From: Hyunsoonleella jejuensis
GTDB lineage: Bacteria; Bacteroidota; Bacteroidia; Flavobacteriales; Flavobacteriaceae
Assembly: GCF_900111025.1 (NCBI RefSeq)
Contig: NZ_FOFN01000003.1
Location: forward strand, 496,001-560,000
DNA: 64,000 nucleotides
Direction of reading: 5' to 3'
Part shown: positions 36,265 to 44,551 of the stretch, piece after piece
Position numbering within the stretch: the first letter of the stretch is position 1
Layout of the letters: every line of letters starts with the position of its first letter
Made by a program: the position numbers and the translations under genes
The notes under the pieces: generated by a model
The model's input: only the letters and a program-made list of their open reading frames with translations
Databases searched by the model: none
What the model was told of the DNA's origin: nothing

Positions 36265-37392
36265 ATGAAAGAGAATAAAATTTTTAGAAAAGGGTTTGTT
36301 TTTAATACTTACGAAGCACCCTATAAATCACCTTTCGATACACTATTTGAGGTCTTCAAAGAATTAATAATACATACTTCAGGAGATTTTGACGAAGCTA
36401 TTAGTTGGCTTAGGGAGCTGGATAAAGAGTATAAGCTTACCACGCCAGAATATACGATAGACGATTTTATTGAAGACTTAAAAAAGAAGGGCTATTTACG
36501 TGAGGAAATTGATCCTGATGGTAATGGTTTCTTGGCTATAACGGCTAAGACTGAAAGGGCCATTCGACAACAAGCCTTAGATCAAATTTTTGGAAAAATA
36601 AAACGTAGTGGTCAAGGTAATCATAAAAGTAAAAGCCCTGGTATTGGCGATGAACATACTGGAGATTTTAGAGGTTATCAATTTGGGGATGCCTTGGACA
36701 AAGTATCGATGACGGAAAGTTTAAAGAATGCCCAAATTAATCATGGAATTTCTGATTTTACATTATCGGAAGAGGATTTAGTAGTTGAGGAGACTTTGCA
36801 TAAATCACAAATGAGTACAGTGTTGATGATAGACATCAGTCATAGTATGATTTTGTATGGTGAAGACCGTATTACCCCAGCAAAGCGTGTAGCCATGGCA
36901 TTAGCAGAGTTAATCACAACAAGATATCCAAAAGACACCTTAGATATTATAGTGTTTGGAAATGATGCTTGGCGTATTGAGATTAAGGATTTACCATATT
37001 TAAAAGTAGGGCCTTATCACACAAATACCGTGGCCGGTTTAGAATTGGCTATGGATTTATTAAGGCGAAAACGAAATACCAACAAACAGATTTTTATGAT
37101 TACCGATGGTAAACCAAGTTGTTTACGCTTGCCCGATGGTCAGTATTATAAAAATAGTATGGGCTTAGATACACATATCATTAATAAATGCTATATGATG
37201 GCACAACAAGCAAGACGTTTGCATATACCAATAACTACATTTATGATAGCTAAAGATAGTTATTTAATGCAATTTGTTCGTGAGTTTACATATGCAAACC
37301 AAGGAAAAGCATTTTACACAGGACTTAAAGGTTTAGGTGAAATGATTTTTGAAGATTACGAAACAAACAGAAAAAAACGGATTAGAGGTTAA
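36265..37392 (+). CDS. VWA-domain protein (magnesium-chelatase D-like partner)
   Basis: A 375-residue soluble protein. The C-terminal half is a von Willebrand A domain with an intact MIDAS motif (MIDISHSM, D-x-S-x-S), then IVFGNDAW and MITDGKPS. The N-terminal half is charged and unassigned (KGFVFNTYEAPYKSPFDTLF). It precedes an AAA+ ATPase on the same strand by 96 bp. Such VWA/AAA+ pairs work like chelatase D and I subunits or MoxR systems that remodel a protein or insert a metal. The target is unknown. Confidence 0.85.
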   Translation: MKENKIFRKGFVFNTYEAPYKSPFDTLFEVFKELIIHTSGDFDEAISWLRELDKEYKLTTPEYTIDDFIEDLKKKGYLREEIDPDGNGFLAITAKTERAIRQQALDQIFGKIKRSGQGNHKSKSPGIGDEHTGDFRGYQFGDALDKVSMTESLKNAQINHGISDFTLSEEDLVVEETLHKSQMSTVLMIDISHSMILYGEDRITPAKRVAMALAELITTRYPKDTLDIIVFGNDAWRIEIKDLPYLKVGPYHTNTVAGLELAMDLLRRKRNTNKQIFMITDGKPSCLRLPDGQYYKNSMGLDTHIINKCYMMAQQARRLHIPITTFMIAKDSYLMQFVREFTYANQGKAFYTGLKGLGEMIFEDYETNRKKRIRG

Positions 37393-37405
37393 ATAATTAG
37401 TTGTT

Positions 37406-37482
37406 GGCTTTTAGGTATTGGGCTTTAGTTTACAATATTTTTTAAGACTCTTGCCAATAGCGAAAAGCAAACGGCCAAAAGC
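37406..37482. repeat. Related direct and inverted repeat units in the VWA-AAA spacer
   Basis: GGCTTTTAGGTATTGGGC (37406-37423) is inverted as GCCAATAGCGAAAAGC (37453-37468), and a third partial unit GGCCAAAAGC follows at 37473-37482. The arms could form an imperfect hairpin. It may affect the relative expression of the two genes or may be neutral. Confidence 0.45.
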
Positions 37483-37488
37483 TAAGAA

Positions 37489-38949
37489 ATGAAAAATATA
37501 AAAACACTAGGAGCACTAAAAAAAGAAGGATATCAATCCAAATCAATAAAAGATGAACTCAGGGATAACCTGATTCAAAAGATAAAACATAATGAGACGA
37601 CTTTTGAAGGCGTTCATGGGTATGAGAATACTGTGATTCCAGAATTAGAGCGTGCCATTTTGTCCAGACATAATATCAATTTATTGGGATTAAGAGGACA
37701 GGCAAAAACACGTTTAGCACGCTTGATGTTGAATTTACTAGATGAATATATACCTGTAGTTGAAGGTTCTGATGTTAATGACGACCCCCTAAAACCTATT
37801 TCAAGATATGCGATTGAGCTAATAAAAGAAAAAGGGGATGATACACCTATTACTTGGATGCACCGAAGCGAGCGTTTTGCTGAAAAACTTGCAACACCAG
37901 ACGTAACCGTTGCAGATATTATTGGTGATGTAGATCCTATAAAAGCAGCTAATTTAAAATTGAGTTATGCTGATGATCGTGTGATTCATTACGGTATGAT
38001 ACCACGGGCGAACCGTTGTATTTTTGTTATTAACGAATTACCCGATTTACAGGCTCGCATTCAAGTAGCTTTATTTAATATTTTACAAGAAGGAGATATC
38101 CAAATAAGAGGCTTTAAAGTACGATTGCCTTTAGATATTCAATTTTTATTTACTGCAAACCCTGAAGATTATACGAACAGAGGTAGTATCGTTACGCCTT
38201 TGAAAGATAGAATTGGTTCGCAAATTTTAACACATTACCCTGAGGATATTGAGACTGCACGTTTAATAACCGAACAAGAAGCTAATTTAGTTGAAGGCCA
38301 GAAAGAGAATGTACTGGTTCCAGATTTGGCAAAAGATTTATTAGAACAAATAGTTTTTGAAGCTCGGGAAAGCGAATATATCGATGCAAAATCCGGGGTA
38401 AGTGCAAGACTCAGTATCACTGCTTTTGAAAACTTATTAAGTACTGCTGAAAGAAGAGCGCTAATAACAGGTGACGAAAAAACCACCTTACGATTAAGCG
38501 ATTTTATTGGCGTAATTCCATCTATTACTGGGAAAGTAGAATTGGTATATGAAGGAGAGCAGGAAGGTGCTGCTGTAGTGGCATACAATCTGATCGGTGA
38601 AGCTGTGAAGAATTTGTTTGTTGAGTTTTTTCCAAAGATTGAAAAACTAAAAAAGCAAGATGAAGAAACCCCTTATGACGATATTGTTTCGTGGTTTTTT
38701 AATCAAAAAGATGGTTTTGAATTATTGGATGACCTAAGAGATAAAGAATACAAAAGTATGCTCGATGCCATTGCTCCATTAGATGATTTATTAGGGCGGT
38801 ACCAACCAAACCTTAAAAAAGAAGATAGTTATTTTGTGAAAGAATTTGTGCTTTGGGCCTTGGCAGAATACAAACAGTTAAGTAAAAATAGGTTTTCAGA
38901 AGGTATGCAGTTTAAAGATCCGTATGGAAGTTTTATAAGCGGTATTTAA
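37489..38949 (+). CDS. AAA+ ATPase, magnesium-chelatase I-like
   Basis: A 486-residue ATPase of the ChlI/MoxR group. The P-loop region reads GLRGQAKTRL (67-76), with Ala in place of the second Gly, and the Walker B region reads FVINELPDL with Asn in place of the usual Asp. I recall the same GQAK and INELPDL text in homologues, so this is a family trait. Sensor and helix-2 insert text follows (ILQEGDIQIRGFKVRLPL, FTANPEDYTNRGSIVTPLKDRIG). It should form a ring and work with the VWA protein encoded just upstream. Confidence 0.87.
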   Translation: MKNIKTLGALKKEGYQSKSIKDELRDNLIQKIKHNETTFEGVHGYENTVIPELERAILSRHNINLLGLRGQAKTRLARLMLNLLDEYIPVVEGSDVNDDPLKPISRYAIELIKEKGDDTPITWMHRSERFAEKLATPDVTVADIIGDVDPIKAANLKLSYADDRVIHYGMIPRANRCIFVINELPDLQARIQVALFNILQEGDIQIRGFKVRLPLDIQFLFTANPEDYTNRGSIVTPLKDRIGSQILTHYPEDIETARLITEQEANLVEGQKENVLVPDLAKDLLEQIVFEARESEYIDAKSGVSARLSITAFENLLSTAERRALITGDEKTTLRLSDFIGVIPSITGKVELVYEGEQEGAAVVAYNLIGEAVKNLFVEFFPKIEKLKKQDEETPYDDIVSWFFNQKDGFELLDDLRDKEYKSMLDAIAPLDDLLGRYQPNLKKEDSYFVKEFVLWALAEYKQLSKNRFSEGMQFKDPYGSFISGI

Positions 38950-38976
38950 GTCTGTTTTTAATACAATAATCAAATT

Positions 38977-39014
38977 AAAAGAGTCAATTTTTAAATCAAA
39001 TTGGCTCTTTTTTT
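38977..39014 (+). terminator. Terminator of the VWA-AAA unit
   Basis: GAGTCAATTT (38981-38990) pairs with AAATTGGCTC (38998-39007) with one G-T pair and a 7-nt loop, followed by a run of Ts. It lies 30 bp past the AAA+ stop. Confidence 0.85.
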
Positions 39015-39081
39015 ATTGAATTGAGTTCATTTTTAGATTGTGTAATCATTAAAATTGTTACGAGAACTTTTAATAATTCTT

Positions 39082-39110
39082 AATGTGAGACAATGAATTT
39101 ATCACATTGT
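39082..39110 (+). promoter_or_regulatory. Nested inverted repeats upstream of the sugar operon
   Basis: AATGTGA (39082-39088) and TCACATT (39102-39108) are perfect inverted arms 13 bp apart. Nested in them, ACAATG (39090-39095) and CATTGT (39105-39110) are inverted arms 9 bp apart. They lie about 100 bp before the first gene of the operon in a 260-bp spacer with no other gene. A regulator site is likely; no sugar-type repressor gene is adjacent. Confidence 0.4.
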
Positions 39111-39209
39111 AAATACTAACGAAATTTGATGAATTTAGCTTGTTTTTAAGTGTTTAAAGCCTTATTTTCTCAAAAAACGAAATAAAAACACTAAATTTTA
39201 AACATATCT

Positions 39210-41297
39210 ATGATTAATAAAAGTGCCGAAATTCCAGAAAAGATAAGTTTTCTTTCTTTCGATATAGACAATACATTAATAGATTTTGACACGTATAAAA
39301 GCAATTTTAAGAAAGTGTGGGAATCTTATACGCCAAAAGATGTTTTTTTGGCATATAATACAGGGCGCTTAATTGATGATGTTCTAAATTTAATAGACAA
39401 TGGTATATTGCCAGAACCCCATTTTATAATTTCTGGTGTAGGCACCCATATTTACAATTTTACAGAAAAAAAAGTTGTAAAGGAGTTTAATGATGTTTTA
39501 GATGATGGTTGGGATATAAAAACGGTCGAGGATATCATTACCAGTATCAACTTTCCAATTAATGAGCAGCCTTCACGATTTCAGCATGCTTATAAAAGAA
39601 GCTATTTCTTTCACGACGCAACATTAGATGCAATTGAAGAGATTGAACGAAAATTTTTAGATAAAGAGATGCATATTAATGTGGTGTATTCACAGGATAA
39701 ATACTTGGACATACTGCCAAAATTTGCAAACAAATCCAATGCTTTGCAATGGTTAATTAGAAAACTTGAATTAAAAACACAGCAAGTTTTGGTGGCAGGC
39801 GATAGCGGTAATGATTCTGCCATGTTCGACTTAAAAGATGTGCAAGGTATTGTGGTGTCAAACGCTCACGAAGAATTATATACATATACGAAACATAAAA
39901 AAGTTTATCACACAGAACAAGAAAAAAGTGATGGTGTTATAGAAGGTTTGGTGTATTTCGGGATTTTACCTGAAGAAGCTAAAATAATAAGCGATATAGA
40001 TCACAGTGAAGATTTTTTTATTAAAAAGGAACTAGATACTATTGCAAAGGAAGATGAAGACGAAAAAATTGCCCTTATAAAAGAAGGTTACAAAAAAGCT
40101 ATAGAAGCATTAAAAAAGAATATTACTCCCTTAGGATTTTCGGCATGTTCTATTGAAGACAACGTTGCGCACGGAACTGATGAAAATTATTATAGTGTTT
40201 GGGCTCGAGACGGCGCTATAACTGTTATTGGCGCATTGCCTTTGATACATAAAGATGAGGCAATTCATAATTGTGCTAGACAAACACTGGTTACGCTATT
40301 TGAGCATATTTCTAGAAACGGCCAAATACCTTCAAATGTACGTATCAAAAACAATATTCCAGATTACTCAGGAGTAGGAGGGATCTGTTCAATAGATAGC
40401 GGTATCTGGGTGGTTATTGCTTTTTACGAATATGTTAATATCACTAAAGACATTAAATTTCTTAGAGAATACATTTCCAGCTTAAAAGAGACCATGCGAT
40501 GGTTGGGGGCACATGACAGTAATAATGATGCACTTTTAGAAATTCCAGAGGCAGGTGATTGGACGGATTTATTTGGAAGGAGTTATAATATTTTATATGA
40601 TGAAATTTTATGGTACCGAGCCAATGTGTGTTTTGGTCGTATGCTAGAAATGCTCGGAGATCATGAACAGGCCGGAGAATATATACGGTGGTCTCAAGTG
40701 ATAAAAAAGGAAATTGTACAAAACTTTTGGCCATCAACACAACAGCAATTATTTCAGTCAGTTTCTTTTGCCGAAAAACAATTTACACTTGGAGATACCT
40801 CGTATTTAATTGCTCAAACTACACCTTTTGATTTTAGTTGGCGTTGTGATACACTAGGAAATGTTCTTGCGTTTTTACACGGTACAATTGATGCTGAAAA
40901 AGCGCATCAAACTTTTAAATTCATGTTAGGCGTTGGTGTAAACGATCCTTTTCCTATAGCTAATGTGTATCCCGTTGTTAGCCCGGGAGATCCTGACTGG
41001 AGACCATATTACACAGTTAATTTATTGAATTTACCAAATCATTATCATAATGGTGGTATTTGGCCTTTTGTAGGAGGGTTTTGGGTAAAATTTATAAATA
41101 AATTAGGATTGAAGGATGTAGCAATTTCAGAATTACACAAATTGGCATTGATAAATAAGGAAGGTATAAATAACGAGTGGGAATTCACAGAATGGGCACA
41201 TGGAACAACTGGAAAGCCAATGGGAAAAGCATACCAAGCATGGTCTGCGGCGCAGTATATTTCTGCTTGTCATGACCTAAAAATTACAAAAAAATAA
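39210..41297 (+). CDS. Fusion of sucrose-phosphatase-like HAD domain and (alpha/alpha)6 glycosidase
   Basis: Residues 1-255 are a HAD-IIB phosphatase of the sucrose-6-phosphatase type: D18-x-D20-x-T22 (FDIDNTLID), T51 (YNTGR), the Lys in KFANKSNAL and GDSGND (197-202). Residues about 285-690 form a second domain resembling amylo-alpha-1,6-glucosidase, GH63 and GH100 (neutral invertase) proteins: WARDG (331-335), IDSGIWVV (395-402), EAGDWTDL (448-455, acid candidate Asp450) and NEWEFTEWAHG (655-665, base candidates Glu). With the synthase and fructokinase genes downstream, the phosphatase should finish disaccharide synthesis. The glycosidase may release fructose from the same sugar. Domain calls are firm; the substrate is inferred. 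Confidence 0.82.
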   Translation: MINKSAEIPEKISFLSFDIDNTLIDFDTYKSNFKKVWESYTPKDVFLAYNTGRLIDDVLNLIDNGILPEPHFIISGVGTHIYNFTEKKVVKEFNDVLDDGWDIKTVEDIITSINFPINEQPSRFQHAYKRSYFFHDATLDAIEEIERKFLDKEMHINVVYSQDKYLDILPKFANKSNALQWLIRKLELKTQQVLVAGDSGNDSAMFDLKDVQGIVVSNAHEELYTYTKHKKVYHTEQEKSDGVIEGLVYFGILPEEAKIISDIDHSEDFFIKKELDTIAKEDEDEKIALIKEGYKKAIEALKKNITPLGFSACSIEDNVAHGTDENYYSVWARDGAITVIGALPLIHKDEAIHNCARQTLVTLFEHISRNGQIPSNVRIKNNIPDYSGVGGICSIDSGIWVVIAFYEYVNITKDIKFLREYISSLKETMRWLGAHDSNNDALLEIPEAGDWTDLFGRSYNILYDEILWYRANVCFGRMLEMLGDHEQAGEYIRWSQVIKKEIVQNFWPSTQQQLFQSVSFAEKQFTLGDTSYLIAQTTPFDFSWRCDTLGNVLAFLHGTIDAEKAHQTFKFMLGVGVNDPFPIANVYPVVSPGDPDWRPYYTVNLLNLPNHYHNGGIWPFVGGFWVKFINKLGLKDVAISELHKLALINKEGINNEWEFTEWAHGTTGKPMGKAYQAWSAAQYISACHDLKITKK

Positions 41298-41313
41298 TAA
41301 AAACAAAATAATT

Positions 41314-42588
41314 ATGAAATCAATTTTAATGATCTCTTTGCACGGATACGTAGCCGCTAGTCCAGAACTTGGAAAACCAGATACAGGCGGGCAAGTAGTT
41401 TACGTTTTAGAACTTGCCGAACGCTTTAGCCGTCTAGGGCGAAGGGTAGATTTGTTGACGCGTCAGTTTGAAGATCAACCTGAATACGATCATGTGAATG
41501 AAAACTATAATATATGGCGCATCCCTTTTGGCGGAAAGGAGTTTATTAGAAAAGAGGATATGCACGATTACTTAAAAAAGTTTGTTACCAATACTTTGGC
41601 AGCCATAAAAAAGGAAAATAAAAAGTATGACATTGTCTATTCGCATTACTGGGATGCAGGATGGGCTGGACAAAAAATTGCTGAAGAGCTAGGTATTTCC
41701 CACGTACATACCCCACATTCTCTAGGTTGGTGGAAACAACATACCATGGGAAGTGATATGGATGAAAAAGAGATGGAAAAGACATATCGATTTAAAGAGC
41801 GCATTCAAAAGGAGTATTTTGTATTTCAAATGTGTAACCATGTTATAGCTACTACAATTCCCCAAGTAGATTTACTAACACAGCAGTATGATCTTTTGCC
41901 TCGAAACTGTACTATGATACCCCCTGGAATTGATGAAAATCGATTTTATCCTGTCCCTTCAAAGGAAAATGATAAGATAAGGGCAAAGTATGATATACAT
42001 CCTACCGATATATTGGCTTTAGGAAGAATGGCGCACAATAAAGGCTATGATTTATTAATCAAGGCATTACCTACCGTATTTGAATTGGTACCTGAAGCAC
42101 GATTAGTGGCAGCCGTTGGTGGCGATTCTGCTCAAGATAAACAAGGCATAAAAAAGTTAAAAACATTAGCTAACAAACTTGGTGTGAACGACAAAATAAA
42201 ATGGAAAAACTATATAGCCGATGAAGATTTAGCAAACGTTTATCGATCTGCTAATATTTTTGCTATGCCGTCTCGATACGAGCCTTTTGGAATGGTAGCT
42301 ATAGAGGCTATGGCGTGCGGAACTCCTAGTGTAATTACTGTTCATGGTGGATTGAATGACTTAATTGATTTTGGAAACCAAGCTTTATTTGCTGATCCTC
42401 ATAGACCAATAGAATTTGGTGCAATGATGTCGATGCCATTGCTTTATCCAAATTTAAGAAATGAACTCTCTGTTGAAGGGGCTAGATTTGCACGACGAAA
42501 TTTTGGATGGACTGGGATTGCAAAACGTATGCTAAAGGTGTTTACAAATTCCATAAATCAGCGTACTATGGAGTCTAACATTTTTTAA
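41314..42588 (+). CDS. Sucrose-phosphate synthase-like glycosyltransferase (GT4)
   Basis: A 424-residue GT-B transferase of the sucrose-phosphate/mannosylfructose-phosphate synthase branch. The N-terminal acceptor region reads SLHGYVAASPELGKPDTGGQVVYVLELAERF (in part HGYVAASPELG and DTGGQVVYVLELA). The donor side has GRMAHNKGYDLLIKAL and the E-x7-E motif in EPFGMVAIEAMACGTPSV. It should transfer glucose or mannose from a nucleotide sugar to fructose-6-phosphate. The two products cannot be told apart by eye. It starts 16 bp after the fusion gene and 12 bp before the kinase gene, so all three are one operon. Confidence 0.88.
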   Translation: MKSILMISLHGYVAASPELGKPDTGGQVVYVLELAERFSRLGRRVDLLTRQFEDQPEYDHVNENYNIWRIPFGGKEFIRKEDMHDYLKKFVTNTLAAIKKENKKYDIVYSHYWDAGWAGQKIAEELGISHVHTPHSLGWWKQHTMGSDMDEKEMEKTYRFKERIQKEYFVFQMCNHVIATTIPQVDLLTQQYDLLPRNCTMIPPGIDENRFYPVPSKENDKIRAKYDIHPTDILALGRMAHNKGYDLLIKALPTVFELVPEARLVAAVGGDSAQDKQGIKKLKTLANKLGVNDKIKWKNYIADEDLANVYRSANIFAMPSRYEPFGMVAIEAMACGTPSVITVHGGLNDLIDFGNQALFADPHRPIEFGAMMSMPLLYPNLRNELSVEGARFARRNFGWTGIAKRMLKVFTNSINQRTMESNIF

Positions 42589-42600
42589 GTTTCCTTAAGG

Positions 42601-43485
42601 ATGACTAAAATTGTTTGTTTTGGAGAAGTATTATGGGATGTTTTTCCCAACGGAGACAAAAAAATTGGTGGAGCCCCACTAAATGTGGCTTTACGTTTAA
42701 GTGCCTTTCAAAACGAGGTCGCTATGGTGAGTGCCGTAGGGCAAGACGACAATGGTAAAATAATTCTTGATTATTTAGAAAAAAATAAAGTATCATCTTC
42801 TTTTATTCAAAAAAAAGAAGATTTTAATACGGGAGAAGTATCAGTAAAACTAAATAAGAAAGGATCTGCCACTTATGATATTGTTTACCCAAGTGCTTGG
42901 GACAAAATTGAATTAACTGAAGACCTAAAATCTTTAGTGACCTCTGCCGATGCATTGGTTTTTGGTAGTTTGGTGACACGAGATGAGATATCTAAAAACA
43001 CCTTATGGTCTCTCTTACGGTTATCTTCGTTTAAGGTTTTTGATGTCAACTTACGTCCTCCACACTATTCAAAAGATATTTTGATAAAATTGATGGAGCA
43101 ATCAGATTTTATAAAGTTTAATGACGAAGAACTTTACGAAATTGCAGGTTATTTAAAGTCAAAATACAACGCGTTAGAACAAAATCTTCTATTTATTGCG
43201 GAAAAAACTAATACGTCTCAAATTTGTGTTACCAAAGGAGAGCATGGTGCTGTTTTATTGATTAATGGTAAACTCTATTATAACAGCGGGTATAAAATAA
43301 AAGTTAAGGATACTGTTGGTGCGGGCGATTCGTTCTTAGGTACACTATTGAGTCAATTATTAAATGGAGTAAATCCGCAAAAAGCAATTGATGTCGCTTG
43401 TGGCGTTGGTGCACTCGTGGCGCAGAGCGAAGGGGCAAACCCCAAATTATCCAAAGATGAAATAAATGCATTTATCAACCCTTAA
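42601..43485 (+). CDS. PfkB-family fructokinase
   Basis: A 294-residue ribokinase-fold sugar kinase. The substrate side is VCFGEVLWDVFPNGDKKIGGAPLNVALRL and the ATP/anion-hole motif is DTVGAGDSFLG with catalytic Asp. Sequence and length fit bacterial fructokinases that phosphorylate fructose at C6. As the third gene of the disaccharide operon it can return fructose released by hydrolysis to fructose-6-phosphate, the acceptor of the synthase. It converges with the next gene, 5 bp apart, and I see no clear terminator between them. Confidence 0.9.
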   Translation: MTKIVCFGEVLWDVFPNGDKKIGGAPLNVALRLSAFQNEVAMVSAVGQDDNGKIILDYLEKNKVSSSFIQKKEDFNTGEVSVKLNKKGSATYDIVYPSAWDKIELTEDLKSLVTSADALVFGSLVTRDEISKNTLWSLLRLSSFKVFDVNLRPPHYSKDILIKLMEQSDFIKFNDEELYEIAGYLKSKYNALEQNLLFIAEKTNTSQICVTKGEHGAVLLINGKLYYNSGYKIKVKDTVGAGDSFLGTLLSQLLNGVNPQKAIDVACGVGALVAQSEGANPKLSKDEINAFINP

Positions 43486-43490
43486 ACCAT

Positions 43491-43982
43491 TTAATGCAGT
43501 TTCAATATGGTGTAAGGATTTAAATGCCCTTTTCTTAAGTTTTCACAAACAATTAAAGCTTTGTCGATTTTCGTTTGACTGGTTTTATACCTTGCAATAG
43601 CGTAAATAATAGTTCGTTGTTTTCCGACAGTTAAAGTTTCAAAAACGTTAAAGGCTTCAGGATATAATTTAAAAACCTCTTGGAGTTCTTCTGGCATCTG
43701 AACACCGTATTTTGATGTGTTTTCAAAAATTTGAATTTCAAAATAATCGTTTTGCAAAACACCAAGTTCCTTTTGCAAACGCTTCCCGAACATGATGCGG
43801 TAATCCTCTTTATGTTTATCTCTTACAAACGCTGCATAAAAATCGATTAATTTATTATTGTAAGATGCTTTAATATATAAACGTTCCACTTTAGCATCTA
43901 TAAATGGTTTCATGATACGTTTAGGAATGTAAATATGGTATCGGTCTAATAACCCGACTTCAAAAACATCACTTTTTATCAT
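43491..43982 (-). CDS. YdeI/OmpD-associated-like protein with DUF1905-type domain
   Basis: A 163-residue protein. The first part (FEVGLLDRYHIYIPKRIMKPF, then RIMFGKRLQKELGVLQNDYFEIQIF) has the DUF1905 look. The second (MPEELQEVFKLYPEAFNVFETLTVGKQRTIIYAIARYKTSQTKIDKAL) is the YdeI/OmpD-associated tail: ELxxxL..xPEA...F..L....R..I...I..AK...T...RI. It ends just before the second YdeI-type gene begins on the same strand. Some members have been linked to protection from bacteriocins or peptides; the biochemical role is unknown. Confidence 0.75.
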   Translation of the reverse strand: MIKSDVFEVGLLDRYHIYIPKRIMKPFIDAKVERLYIKASYNNKLIDFYAAFVRDKHKEDYRIMFGKRLQKELGVLQNDYFEIQIFENTSKYGVQMPEELQEVFKLYPEAFNVFETLTVGKQRTIIYAIARYKTSQTKIDKALIVCENLRKGHLNPYTILKLH

Positions 43983-44549
43983 TTATCTACTTTTAATATT
44001 TGCTTCGCAAAGCTTAATGATTTCTGCAATTCGCTTTTGTCGAGTCGCTTCTCTTTTAGCACTATGCAACCACGATAAATAACTTTTCCTATAGCCTTTT
44101 GCAAAACTTTGATAATTTTCAAAGGCCCTTTTATTAGTATCAAATGCTTTTTGTAAATCTTCTGGAATTACGCCATTTTCAACATCATCCATAGCTGTCC
44201 ATGTACCGGTTTGTTTTGCAAGTTGAATCATTTTGTATCCCGATTCGTGAATCAATCCAGTTTTCTCTAAAGCTTTAACGTGTCTTTTGTTTAGGGCGCT
44301 CCAATTGCTTTTAGGGTTTCTTGGGCAGAAATATTGTTTACGTTTGCCATTACCTAAACTTTTTACGGTAGAATCTATCCAGCCAAAACAAATGGCAACT
44401 TTCACGGCTTCTTCCCATCGCATCGTTGGAATATTCATTTCCAATTTGTAGAATATTAAATAAATACCTTTGAATTGGTTGTGATTATGCAATAACCAAT
44501 CATACCAATCGGTGTCACGTTCAAAATGTATTTCCGGTAAGTTTTTCAA
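43983..44549 (-). CDS. YdeI/OmpD-associated family protein
   Basis: A 188-residue soluble protein with the family's layout: WLLHNHNQFKGIYLIFYK, RWEEAVKVAICFGWIDSTVKSLGNGKRKQYFCPRNPKSNWSALNKRHV (in part CFGWIDSTVK and FCPRNPKSNWS), VIPEDLQKAF and SYLSWLHSAKREATRQKRIAEII. It is directly followed (0 bp) by the DUF1905/YdeI gene, so the pair is co-transcribed, and it begins 2 bp after the M1 peptidase start region. Function unknown; see the neighbouring entry for possible roles. Confidence 0.82.
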   Translation of the reverse strand: MKNLPEIHFERDTDWYDWLLHNHNQFKGIYLIFYKLEMNIPTMRWEEAVKVAICFGWIDSTVKSLGNGKRKQYFCPRNPKSNWSALNKRHVKALEKTGLIHESGYKMIQLAKQTGTWTAMDDVENGVIPEDLQKAFDTNKRAFENYQSFAKGYRKSYLSWLHSAKREATRQKRIAEIIKLCEANIKSR

Positions 44550-44551
44550 AT

